Source: Pseudozyma flocculosa PF-1 | Taxonomy: Eukaryota; Basidiomycota; Ustilaginomycetes; Ustilaginales; Ustilaginaceae | DNA length: 18,131 nucleotides | Assembly: GCF_000417875.1 (NCBI RefSeq) | Contig: NW_006920893.1 | Location: 2,785-20,915, forward strand | Direction of reading: 5' to 3' | Shown here: piece after piece, positions 1-9,050 of the stretch | How positions within the stretch are numbered: the first letter of the stretch is position 1 | Layout of the letters: each line of letters starts with the position of its first letter | Made by a program: the position numbers and the translations under genes | The notes under the pieces: generated by a model | The model's input: only the letters and a program-made list of their open reading frames with translations | The model's database searches: none | Told to the model about the DNA's origin: nothing

Positions 1-180
1 AGTTAGGTGGTGTCAGAGTAGGGCTCTGGATCTTGGCTGTACAGTGTCTTTTCCTGCCAATTTTAGCAACATTTTTGACGTCAAGGCAGCTGGGGCTGGA
101 GAGGAGACAGGGTTTGGAACTGGCTGAGCCAGCTGAGGAGCTGCAGATGCTGCTTGCTTTTGTCTGTTATGGGTGGTGAG
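1..180. other. AT-richer edge segment, identity unknown
   Basis: By eye this stretch is close to half G+C, while the following kilobases are nearer two thirds. Both strands are open here. A plus-strand frame runs from base 3 to a TGA at 177-179 with hydrophobic then Glu/Leu-rich residues but no good start. A minus-strand frame gives a Pro/Ala/Gln-rich peptide ending at base 13. Neither shows the C/G third-position bias of the window's real genes. A perfect TTGACGTCAA palindrome lies at 75-84. It could be the edge of another gene, a diverged insertion, or AT-richer intergenic DNA. I recognise no family. Confidence 0.35.
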
Positions 181-744
181 ACTTAGGGTTGAGGGAATGT
201 GGGAGTGTGGGTGCACGTTTTCGAGGCGGCCATTCAGCGGTCCACTTTGGCCTCTCCTCGCGCGGGTCAAGCTGGTCCATGCCTCGGCTTGGAGCTGCGT
301 TCAGTCGCGACGGCCATCGACCTGCACCCTCTCGCGCGCGCACAGCAAGAGTGGCTGCGTTGACGATGTCGTGGAATTTGGTCAACGAGCGGGAGCCGAC
401 AGGCGTGCGTGGTACGTATGCGAGCGCGAGCGGGAGGAGCCGCGTTGATTGAACGAATGTGTGTATACATTGGAGAGATGATGGGTTCCGACGAGGGAGA
501 TGCCTATCGCAGCATGGAAGAGGGTGGGGAGCGGGCGAGGACGGGGGAGAGAGCTGGACGGGGTGGGTATGTACAGGTCAGCAGCGGAGCGCCTGCGCCC
601 GATGTGCGCGATGCTCGCGGCGAGGCGTGGCCAGCGAGGGCGGGACGGCGGGACGGTTGAGGGCCTAGCCCGAGGTCGAGGTCGAGACGAGGGGGTGAGG
701 ATTCCGGCACCAAAGAAGGAAGGCGCGGACGACGGCGGGCGCGC
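181..744. other. 3' flank of the wall-protein gene, no gene seen
   Basis: The plus strand is purine-rich around 470-700, so the minus strand is pyrimidine-rich. The overlapping open frames on both strands are Arg/Ala/Gly-rich, as expected by chance in GC-rich DNA, and none shows a signal peptide, domain or splice pattern. The region must contain the 3' UTR and polyadenylation site of the minus-strand gene ending at 745, but I see no AATAAA-type signal. Confidence 0.5.
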
Positions 745-1866
745 TTAGAAGAGGGCGAGACCGGCGGCGGCGAGGCCGGTGAGTAGGGCGGCGGAGCCGG
801 CGAGGCTGATCTTGGAGGCCGACGAGGGCTGGCTGCTCGAGTTGGCGCTGACGGGGCTGTTGGTCTTGGCGGCGGCCGAGGCGGGCGAGGTGGACGTCGA
901 GCTGCTCGACGTGGCCATGGCTCGGACCGAGGTGGCGAGGCCGCCGGTGGGGGTGGCGCTGGCTCCGCCGCCGGCCGAGGCGGTGCCGCCGGCGCCCTCG
1001 AGCTCGGCCTTGATGGTCGAGTTGAACGTGCCCGTCATCTTGTCGAGGGTGAAGCGGGCCGAGAAGGCCATGGGCGGGCTGGTGGAGCCGGCGGCGGGGG
1101 TGGAGCCCTCGAAGCGGAGGAAGTAGTAGCCGCCGTTGGGGCCGACGGTGGGGTCGATCTTGTACTTGTCAGACGTGTCCTTGGCGTCGACGTCCTCGGC
1201 CAGCGTCTGGAGGCGCCACTGGACGTCGTGGGAGCCGGTGGCCAGGTAGACGTTGACCTTGCCCCAGTCGGCAAACTTGGGCGCGGCGCCGTCGTCGTGC
1301 CACTCGACCTGGAGGTGCTTGTCGCCGTGGCCCGTGGTGGAGCTACGAGGCGGCGTGGGTAGAAGGGTCGGGAGGGCGTAGGGGATCAGTACGGGGGGTG
1401 GTTCAGACGGGTGGACGTCGCGAGCAGTGACAGGCCGGGCGCAGCGGCGGTAACACGCGCGGTGCAAGACGATGGCGCGTCGTGAGATGCCGCGACACGA
1501 GGGCCGCCCGAGATGTCGGCGCGAGTGTGCCACTGCATGGATCCGCCGCAGTCGTCGGCAGTCCGTTGCCACCCCGGATTCGAGGCCGGGGTCGGGTATC
1601 TCGAGCCTGCACCCTGCATGGCCATCCCGATGTCCATCACGAGACTTCGTCGCAAAGAGGGCCAGCAGCGATAGCCTTTCCTTTCGGCATCGTCTGCGTG
1701 ACGTGGCAAAGGCTACGATGGCGGCGCAGATCCCACTGGAGGGCATCGACGACGGAGGGGCGTGCGGTACTCACGCGACGGGCTGGGTGACGATGATGGT
1801 AGCCATGGCCGGACCAGCGGCGATGGCGAGGAGAGAGACGAGGGCGGAGACCTTGGCGGCGATCAT
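745..1866 (-). CDS. Secreted GPI-anchored Ser/Thr-rich protein, Kre9/Knh1-like N-terminal domain
   Basis: Two exons, 1866-1775 and 1342-745, join to 229 residues. Exon 1 encodes a signal peptide (hydrophobic core at residues 7-20, likely cut after AMA at 22) and then the start of the domain, TIIVTQPVA. The split codon GC|C keeps the frame across the intron. Residues about 24-132 match the fungal Kre9/Knh1-like fold: a TQPVASTT opening, a VEWHDDGAAPKFADWGKVNVYL strand region and a GPNGGYYFLRFEG motif. An N-glycosylation sequon NST lies at 138-140. Residues 147-205 are a Ser/Thr/Ala stalk. Residues 209-229 are a hydrophobic tail after a small-residue stretch (ANSSS), as expected for GPI attachment. 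There is no cysteine anywhere. Known members sit at the cell surface and some affect beta-1,6-glucan assembly; the role here is inferred. The start has an A-rich context (CCAAAATG) behind a pyrimidine-rich leader. An unspliced frame continues upstream to 1746 but loses the signal peptide, so the spliced model is preferred. Confidence 0.9.
1343..1774 (-). other. Intron in the wall-protein gene (432 nt)
   Basis: The donor is GTGAGTAC right after the codons for TQPV and the split Ala codon. The acceptor is CCTCGTAG. A TACTGAT branch-point match (plus coordinates 1385-1391) lies about 40 nt before the acceptor, followed by a C/T-rich stretch. Joining the exons restores the conserved TQPVASTT opening of the Kre9/Knh1-like domain in frame, which is the best support. 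At 432 nt it is long beside the 93-nt intron in the neighbouring gene. Confidence 0.85.
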
Positions 1867-2110
1867 TTTGGCGTGCAAAGCAGGGTGAAAGCGGGGGCGG
1901 GTTGGCTGGGGTTAGGGGGGTCGAAGCTGGGTCGTCTAGACTGAGAGCTTGGAGGGAGAGGGGAGCTGGGGGTAACGAATGTAAGCGCTAGTGCAGTGGA
2001 GGGGAGGGGCTGAGATGGATTAGGAGAGGATGGTGATTCCTTGACGAGTGGCGACAGTGGTGGTGAGGGTGGTGGTGATGAGGAAGAAGGAGGAAGGACG
2101 AGACGGGTTG
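1867..2110 (-). promoter_or_regulatory. Pyrimidine-rich 5' leader/promoter of the wall-protein gene
   Basis: Read on the minus strand, this stretch is dominated by C and T (runs such as CTCCCCTCTCCCTCC) with no intervening ATG just before the start at 1866. Pyrimidine-rich leaders ending at the start codon are common in basidiomycete genes, and the other two genes here show the same asymmetry. No clear TATA box was found. The transcription start cannot be placed exactly. Confidence 0.5.
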
Positions 2111-2598
2111 TGATGATCAACAGCGAGGGCCAAGGGCGGAACGACGCCGAGGCTGGCTCGCTGGCCCGCCCGGCTGGCAGGTTGCCCCTCGGCGTCCCAG
2201 ACCGAATGGCTCGCCGCCCTCCCCGTCCGCCCGCCCGAGCCCCGAGCCCCCCTGTTTTTCAAGCCAGCTGGGTGCCGAGGGTCGGTATCGCACATAGGCG
2301 CAAGCAAGCAGCTGGCTCGGTGCTCCTGGCTCCGCCCGTGCTGGTGCCTTTGTTTCGCTGGGCGAGCATGCTGCCGATCTCCCGAACGCACGCAGGCAGG
2401 CAGGAACAGGGTGAGGCCAGCCGATGGGACCGGCTCGTTGGCAGCCTCCAACTACTCTGCCTTGGTGCGTGCGTGCTGTCTGTCGGGCGGGCAGGCGAAT
2501 CCGAACGTGTATGTACGCATGCTTGCCTGGCTGCAGCGAGCTACCGGGACGAGGTGGATGCAGGCAGGCCAGGTCAAGCGCGCCATCGCAGATACCGG

Positions 2599-2626
2599 CC
2601 TGCCTGCCTGCCTGCCTGCCTGCCTG
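2599..2626. repeat. (CCTG)7 microsatellite
   Basis: Seven uninterrupted CCTG units. Complementary CAGG-type units lie upstream, at about 2393-2404 and 2562-2570, so local hairpins are possible. The same tetranucleotide recurs at 13855 and 15376. Confidence 0.95.
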
Positions 2627-3082
2627 GTTGGGCCTTTTCAAAGGCCGCTCGACGCCCATCTCGCGCTTTGGGCGGGCGGGCGAGAGCAGCCGAGCCATGC
2701 GATGCGGCGTGCAGGTCCGCACCGTCTCGCGGGCGCGGTACTCTGCCTCATCGGACGAGGCCGTATGGCGGCGCACACGGGAGAGAAGAGGCGACGACGA
2801 CAGATCGAGAGGCAGGCCAGGATATCAAAACACCAACGGTCGGCTCAGACCGTCGCTCTGCGCTGCTTGCTCTGCGGGCCACCTGCCAGCGCTAGCCTGG
2901 CCCGCTGGCCCGCACGTCTGCCTGCCTTGCCTGCTCGTTTGACGCCGATCCGAAACAAGCGGCTGCGGCGCGGGCTAGCCGAACCGCGCCGCCTGCCTTG
3001 CTTGCTTGCTGCTCAGCCTTGTCTTGCTTTGCTTGCTTGCTGGCCGCTGGCCTGCCTGCTGGCTTGGCTTCCTGACCGCTCG

Positions 3083-3133
3083 CGCAACGCAACGGAACGC
3101 AACGAGACGCAACGCAGCGCAACGTTGCGCAAC
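3083..3133. repeat. 10-bp-period CGCAAC array
   Basis: The hexamer CGCAAC begins at 3083, 3088, 3098, 3108, 3118 and 3128, so five copies are spaced exactly 10 bp apart, with four variable bases between them. The array includes a perfect 14-bp palindrome, GCGCAACGTTGCGC, at 3117-3130. A 10-bp spacing puts each copy on the same face of the helix, which could suit repeated factor binding, but no factor is identified. Confidence 0.85.
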
Positions 3134-3181
3134 CGCTGCGACCGCAAAGTGCAACAACGTGAAGCGGGCCAGGCAAGCAGC

Positions 3182-3200
3182 ACGTACGTACGTACGTACG
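3182..3200. repeat. (ACGT)n self-complementary tandem
   Basis: ACGT is repeated 4.75 times. Each unit is palindromic, so the whole run is self-complementary. It lies 49 bp after the CGCAAC array. ACGT is the core of bZIP sites, but binding here is unproven. Confidence 0.9.
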
Positions 3201-4885
3201 GGGCGAGCGTGAGGAAACGACACATGCGACGGGCCAAGACGAGGACACGAGCTGAGGCCCTGCCTTTGCACGAGTATCACCGCCCGCGGTCGACGGGCGC
3301 CAGGCTAGGGCCCCTCCAACTCGGAGGTGGGGTGGGAAAAGCTTAGCCTCGCCTCGTCGTCGGATCGAACCGAATCGATTCGAGATCTCGGGCTAGGCAG
3401 GCAAGCAGGCAAAGGACGCTTCGACGACGGCGACGACGACGTCGATCCCCCGCGTCTGCCCCGTGTGGATCCTCGGCGAGAGAAGGATCGACACGCCTGA
3501 GGTTTTCCGCCCGACGACGGTACGTCGGTTCGGGATCGACGAGGCGCAGCTGGCCCCTTCGTCGTTGTCCAGGGGACGTCGCGGGGACGTTGAACGTTGC
3601 TCGCAGCAACGTCAAGATGACGATGGTGTTACCGGTAACATCGGGGGGCAACCAGCCAGGCAAGGGAGGGAGGCTAGGGCGGACGAGGCGAGGGCATCGA
3701 GTCGCCCAGCCGTCTTTCCGCCAGGCGGGTGTGCTGTAACAAGCAGGCCAGGCTAGGCTAGCGCGACGATGCCATGCTAGCCGCTGCTGGTTTCAAAGCT
3801 TGGCATGCAGGCCACCGCTGAGCCAACGCACCCAAACCTCCCCCTCCCTCGCCGCCCTCTGCACGGTCGGCCTAGCCTGTAGCTGCTGCCGGCGCTGGCG
3901 CTTTCATTGCCGTTCCTGACCGCTACTACTGACTACTGACAACATCACCGACGCCAGGCGAGCCGGTCAGCACTGCTCGAGCACCATCTCGAGCCACCTC
4001 GACGCCATGGTCTGCAGGCTCCTGACGGTCGAGCTGCGTGCGTAGCTGTGCGCCTGCGCTTCCTTCGGTCGGGCTCAGGCCAGACCCAGAAGAGGCAGAG
4101 TATCGAGCCATTGGCGGCGACGCTGCTCGTTGTATCGCACCAAGCCGTCGTATGTCGTGTAGACGGGCCAGCGCGATGCAGGCCGTGAGAAGAGGCACGG
4201 CGGCGGCGGCGAAGAGGCATGATGGCCGAGGCAAAGATCTCTAGAACAATAACGGATAGTCGCCATAGGCTGGGCAGGCCATGAAGCGGTCCGACCCGAC
4301 CCCACGACCCGATGAGGCCGCGTGTAGGTGGGCGCAGTCCTCCGCGGACCGTCGGCCGAAGCCTGCTGGCCTGCCGGTCCCAAAGGGCATCTTCACGACG
4401 CTCGACGAGGAGGCTAGGACGGAGGCTAGGACGAGTTCCGAGCGACACACGGGCCATCTCTGATCACCACACCGCGTCGCACTGTGCTGGTCGTGCTCAG
4501 CGTCGGGAGATATGGTCGAGCGCGCGGATACGATGCTGGCTACAGGTTCCTATCGGGGTCCGGCGGGCGGGGCGGGCTAGCCTTTTGCTGCCTTCCGCGG
4601 CTCGCACATATGGAAACAGGCGCGGCCTCGACTACGCTCTCGGATCTGCGCTGATCATGTTGGAACGAAGGCTTGGTCTTCTCGAGTGTGCTCCTCCCCC
4701 ACCCAGTCACGGTCGAACGGCTCAAGGCAGTAGGCGGATTGCCATTTCGCGGACCATCTCCCGCCGCAGAGACACGCCGATCGGCCCGGTGGCGTACGCC
4801 GCGGTCGAGTCGATCGACCTCGCTCGTCATGCCGCAGTGGCGCCCGGCTGCTCACCGCTGCCGTCGCGACCTCGCCCGCGCTTCA

Positions 4886-7800
4886 TCATCGCCCCGCGGC
4901 AACCTTGGCGGGCAGCCGCAGCGGCCGCAGCTTGACCTTGGCCGACCGGCCGTGGCTGTAGCCCCTCAGCACCGCGATCCGTGCATCCAAAAACATCTGT
5001 TCGCTCACACTCTTCGACGCCCATGGCAGGTGTGTTGGGCCCGACGGCGATGGCGAAGGTGGTGGCCGTGTAGGCAGCCCGTCATTGGTCTCGATGGGAT
5101 CTTGCATCGACGAGAACAGTCGCTCGGCGACAAGGGGTGCCGAAGCTGGACCACCGTACCTTGGCGAGGGTGGTAGCGGCACGACGCCGGCGAGTGGGGG
5201 CTTGGCAGGTGGCACGATGCCACGGCGCGAGCTCCCTCGCAGGCTCTTAGAACAACTGCTCAGCCTGGACGAGGAGCGCCGAACGTTGACGGCCGAGACC
5301 GCGACCTTGGCTGGTGACGACGGCGCAGGCCCCAACGCAGACCGCTCCGCCAGCTGCGGCTCCGACTGACGTTTGACCAGGCGCGACGCCGGGCTCCCCT
5401 CGCCCTGGCAAGACCGCCGACATCGAGCTCCCATGCCAGCATCGTTCAGCTTCATCGCGTGCGCTGTTCGCTGTTCCTCGTGCCACGCTGATGGAGCATC
5501 CGCAGTCTGAAAGGGCGAGAAGAACGCTGTCCTCGAGCTCGAGTCGGAGCGCGTCCTCGGGCGGCTTTCCGAGGCTCGTCGAACCTTGCCGCTCCGCTCT
5601 TGGCTGCGGTGCGGACCAGCGTGCTCGCTGCACCTGTCGCTGTCGTCCGAGGCGCAGCTCTGACGCTTCGACGGCACCGCCGATCCAGGGCGCGTGGCAG
5701 AGAGCAGCGAGTCCTGCGTCGAGGCACAGCGAGCAAAGTCGAAGCGCAGCTTCGGCGTATCGATCTCAACCTCATTGGGGCCTCCGGCGATGCGCGTTTC
5801 GTTCCCGCTTTCCGCAGTCGACCGAGCGACTGGCATGGGAGAATGTTCGCTCGGTCGCGGGTCGAAAGTGATGCCCGTACCTTCGCCAGTGTTGGGCGGC
5901 TCGAACACCAGGCCAAGGCCGGATCCTGGGAGGACGAGATCGGACGAAGCATCGTCCATCGGGACGGGCTGGCCAACGTCGCTCGCAGCGATGGCGATAG
6001 TCGGACCGGAAGCGGCCCATGGTGGTGTCGCGCAGAGGGACGGACCGCAGCCTACGGCTCCTGCGGGCGACTCCCCTTGTCGCAGCTCTGGCTGGTCTGG
6101 CCGCAGCCAGGCTCTACCGGTTGAAGGCGAAGGCGATGCCGTACGCTGGCTTCCGTCGGCCGCCTCTGCCCTGTCGTTTCTCTGAGGTTGACAGAGGCTG
6201 GCGATCTGCGCCTGTCGTCATTGTTGCAGCACGAGGAGGAGGGGCCGACATGTGAGACCGCGGTAGCACAGAGACCCCTCTTGGGCTTCCGATCGCGTAC
6301 TCACCTCAATCGCAGCTCGCCAGCTCATCATCTTCTCGAGGCTGTCGAGTCGCATCTGCCACGAGACTGTGCGTGCCTCTTCGCCGTTGGCGTCCTGATC
6401 GAGGAAGGATACTCCGCCGCCCAAGCCCTCGTGATGCTCCCCTGCAGATCGCGGACCGACAGCGGGCTGCTGGACCCCGGTGACCGTCAGCACCCACCGT
6501 CCCGCCGAAGACGAGAAACTCTCCATGATCCCCTCGGTGATGGCGCCGAACGCGGTGTCGGTCTCCAGCTCCGTCCTGGCCAGCATCGACAGAGGCAGCA
6601 TCGACGCGCTGACGGTGCTGCTGCTCGTCAGCTGCAGCCGGGTCATCTCGCGCGGCACATCGATGCTCTTGCTCCGGAGCCGCGCCGCGCCGCCGCTGCC
6701 GAGCGAGGAGAAGCTGCACGTCTCGCGTCGGTGCGAGAAACGCTGCTGTTGCGAAGCAGCACTCCCTTGAGCCGAGGTAGATGCCGCCGCCGAGGTCGGC
6801 GAAGATGGAACGAGGTGGAGATAGATCCGCAGACTCTCGACCTGAGATCCGTCGGCCAAGCCCGCGTCTGGCCCATCGAGCGGCATGACTGCGCCATCCT
6901 GCCTTCGAACTCGCTCCGGAGGCGATGCCGCCACATCCCAGTCGGACGGTGCCACCCAAGCTCTCGGTCTGCACGAAGCAACCGCTGCGCTGACTGCTGA
7001 CACAGATGCAGGGTCGACGATACCGTCCATGCCCTCCGGAGGCTGTGCGCTGGTCCACTGAGATTGAAAGACGGGTCGGGGCCGCAGCGACAGCTTGGCA
7101 CCGGCCAGCCGGCCCGCAAAGGTTGCGGCTCGAGGCCTTCCCCCGCTCGTGCGCTCCCTCGGGGTCGGGAGACTGGCGAGCTCAGACGTAGACGTTGCGG
7201 TGGTGCCGTTTGACGAGCTGCTGATGACAAGGTCCTCGACGGCGGAAGGCTGGATCGGGTCCCGCCTTCCGGCAGAAGGCGACAAGTCGGATCTCGTCAG
7301 GACCAGCTCGACGTCGCACCAAGCCGGACGAGGGGGGAGCGAGGGCGCGCCCTCGGGGATGCTCGGAGCCTCCTCGTCGCGTTCCACTTTGTCGTCGGCC
7401 ACGGGCTGACCGCTGCCGGTGGCGTACTTGGCCGTTGACATGCCGCGGAGCGTCGCGCTGAGCCGCTTGAATGGCGAGGACCTCTTCTTGCGCAACGTTC
7501 TGCCCTTGGAATTCCGAACCCCGTCGCCCGGACCAGAGCCACTGGCACCGACGCAGAGAGACTGGGGAGCGAGCACGAGGCCGTGCATCACCTCGATCTG
7601 GGCCAGTCTCGCCCGCGTGCAAGGGAAGTTGCTGCAGACGTCTCGGCCTTGTCGCTGGACCGGGGGCGGCCACATCGGGCTCCAGGCGTCGCTCGAGCTG
7701 GTCGAGGGCGCCGCGGTCGAAGGAGGCGCGGGGTAAGGCAGAGGACGAAGGGACGTGGCCGGAGATCCCAGGTCAAAGCCCGGCGTGAGGATGAAATCGC

Positions 7801-8383
7801 AGCCGTGCCCTGGGTCGGCGACTGTGGTGGTGACCCTGTCCGGCGCCCGCTGGGCTGGCCGAGGTCCTGGTCGGGCATTGGTCGGGCATGGTGTGAGCCG
7901 ACGGACAAGCATGGTCGAGCCTGTGCGCCCAGCGGTGTGAGGATCCGCCGCAAAGCTCAGCGACGATGACCGCATCTTGGTGATCGGGACGACGAGGGAC
8001 GAGGTCATCGGTGCGCCTGCCTGGGGCGCCGCTGGCCTCTGGATGGATTGATTCGCTCCTTCGTCGCCTCGAGTCGCCACGGCGCTGGCTGTCGTCGATG
8101 GAAAAGGCGACGGGTGTGTCTGAGACGTGGAGCTCAAGCTCGTGGCCGGAGGAGGGCGCTGGAAGGGCTGGTAGAAGTCGGAAGTTGCGGAGGGGAGGCC
8201 ATCGTGCTGTCGGGGCAGGCTTGTTCGGATCGACCCGATGCTGTTCTGCAGTGAAGAGACTGGCCCTGTGCTTGCCAGGCTCGAGCAGGACGAGCCTCGA
8301 GAACGGCCGCGACGCCCCGCGGCGGGACCGCCTGGGCTCCCTGCGACCGTTGCGCCATCCGTGGTGGGCAACGGCGGCAACAT
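4886..8383 (-). CDS. Large disordered protein with a probable split PH-like domain
   Basis: Two exons, 8383-6305 and 6211-4886, give 1134 residues. Residues 1-250 are Ser/Pro-rich. Residues 266-316 hold a striking block: MHGLVLAPQSL, SGSGPGDG and the basic RTLRKKRSSPFKRLSATLRG. Residues 353-363 (PAWCDVELVLT), 629-636 (RWVLTVTG) and 673-700 (SWQMRLDS followed by LEKMMSWRAAIEAQIASL) resemble the first strands, a middle strand, and the last strand plus C-terminal helix with its invariant Trp of a PH domain interrupted by long inserts. The intron cuts this helix and splicing rebuilds it. Residues 778-1090 are Ser/Arg/Pro-rich, with proline motifs (PPAKPPL, PLPPSPR). The C-terminus is basic (EQMFLDARIAVLRGYSHGRSA). 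PH domains usually bind phosphoinositides or proteins, so a signalling or scaffold role at membranes is inferred. The ATG has G at -3 and is the first in-frame Met after stops made by the upstream 10-bp repeat. The PH call is tentative; the gene call is firmer. Confidence 0.75.
6212..6304 (-). other. Phase-0 intron in the PH-like gene (93 nt)
   Basis: The donor GAG|GTGAGTACG is a full consensus. The acceptor used here is GACGACAG|GCG, with possible branch bases in CAATGAC just before it. An acceptor 6 nt further on (GCGCAG) is also in frame and removes only two residues (Ala-Gln). A later one at 6182 (CCTCAG), giving a 123-nt intron, is also in frame. Without splicing, translation stops at a TGA 28 codons into the intron. 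The chosen site continues the amphipathic helix as AAIEAQIASL. Confidence 0.75.
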
Positions 8384-8440
8384 GGCGTTGACGTGAGTCT
8401 GGACGAGATGGAATGGCCCTCGACGCTGTGTGCGTGTTGC

Positions 8441-8500
8441 GCTGCGTCGGGTTGCGTCGGGCTACGTCGGGCTACGTCGGGCTACGTCGGGCTACGTCGG
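8441..8500. repeat. 10-bp tandem repeat, six copies
   Basis: Six 10-bp units: one gctgcgtcgg, one gttgcgtcgg, then four identical gctacgtcgg. On the minus strand the unit reads CCGACGTAGC. As 10 is not a multiple of 3, the TAG falls in all three frames and blocks any coding extension upstream of the PH-like gene's start. It lies 58 bp upstream of that ATG, within the presumed leader. Confidence 0.95.
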
Positions 8501-8579
8501 GCAGGCCGGCGGCAGTGCCGAGATGAGGCAGGTCTGACCAACGGCAGGTGCGATGGCTTGTTGCGAACCCGAGCCAAAT

Positions 8580-9050
8580 CTGCAAGTTCGAGGTCGAGCG
8601 GCGGCGGTGTTAGTCCTTCTTGGCAATGGCGCAGGCCGTAGGGCAGGAAGAAGCAAGTGTGAACGGGTCCCTGTGTGAGCTGGCGGAGCGATTCAGTGTC
8701 GACTCTGACCTTTTGATGCAACGACAGGCAGCGCCGCCGGGGCGTCGGGACGTGCTGCTGGAGTGGATATGTGGATGGTGGTGGAAGCTGGAGGAGCCGT
8801 ACGGGGCACCTCGATTGCTCGTCGACCGAGAGCAACGGAGCGAAATGAAGGAGGCGCCGGTCCCTCGGACGTCGTGCTTGGGCTGGGCGGATCGGTCGGC
8901 GTGCGTCGGGTGCTAAGACGAGGCAGGGAGGGCTGACGACGCCAGAGATCTCGTCAGCCAGCCGTCATCGTGTCAGCGGTCGGGCTGGCGGCGATGGCGC
9001 GCCGTCAGCAGATCTCAGCCTCTGCAGCGGCTGCGAAAGTGGGTGCTCAC
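8580..9050 (-). other. Candidate 5'-UTR intron (471 nt)
   Basis: The minus strand shows ATAG|GTGAGCAC at 9051/9050. The acceptor side carries GACTAACACC, a near-perfect branch point, followed by a C-rich stretch and TTGCAG ending at 8580. The pairing of these two sites is inferred. A closer donor is possible but none is as good. Confidence 0.4.

Larger units (their letters stand above)
2111..4885. other. Intergenic region with many short repeats, no supportable gene
   Basis: Open frames of 200-310 codons exist on both strands around 2041-3346, but their translations are dominated by Arg, Ala, Cys-Leu-Pro-Ala repeats from CCTG tracts, and Gly, with no domain, splice logic or bias that singles out one frame. 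The DNA is full of CCTG, CAGG, CTTG and GGCTAG words, plus a 12-bp direct repeat (AGGCTAGGACGR) at 4411-4434. It should include the upstream region of the wall-protein gene and, near 4885, the 3' UTR of the PH-like gene. Confidence 0.5.

Noticed and set aside
745..1746. Single-exon 333-codon version of the wall-protein gene
   Set aside because: It lacks a signal peptide and its N-terminal 130 residues are Arg/Ala-rich intron translation. The spliced model restores both the signal and the conserved domain start.
2041..3346. Long plus-strand open frames (284 and 311 codons)
   Set aside because: They overlap each other and equally long minus-strand frames, contain Cys-Leu-Pro-Ala runs from CCTG repeats, and show no domain or consistent codon bias.
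3350..3395. GGTTCGATCC on the minus strand, like a tRNA T-loop
   Set aside because: The flanking bases do not form a five-pair T stem, and no matching D arm, anticodon arm or acceptor stem could be found.
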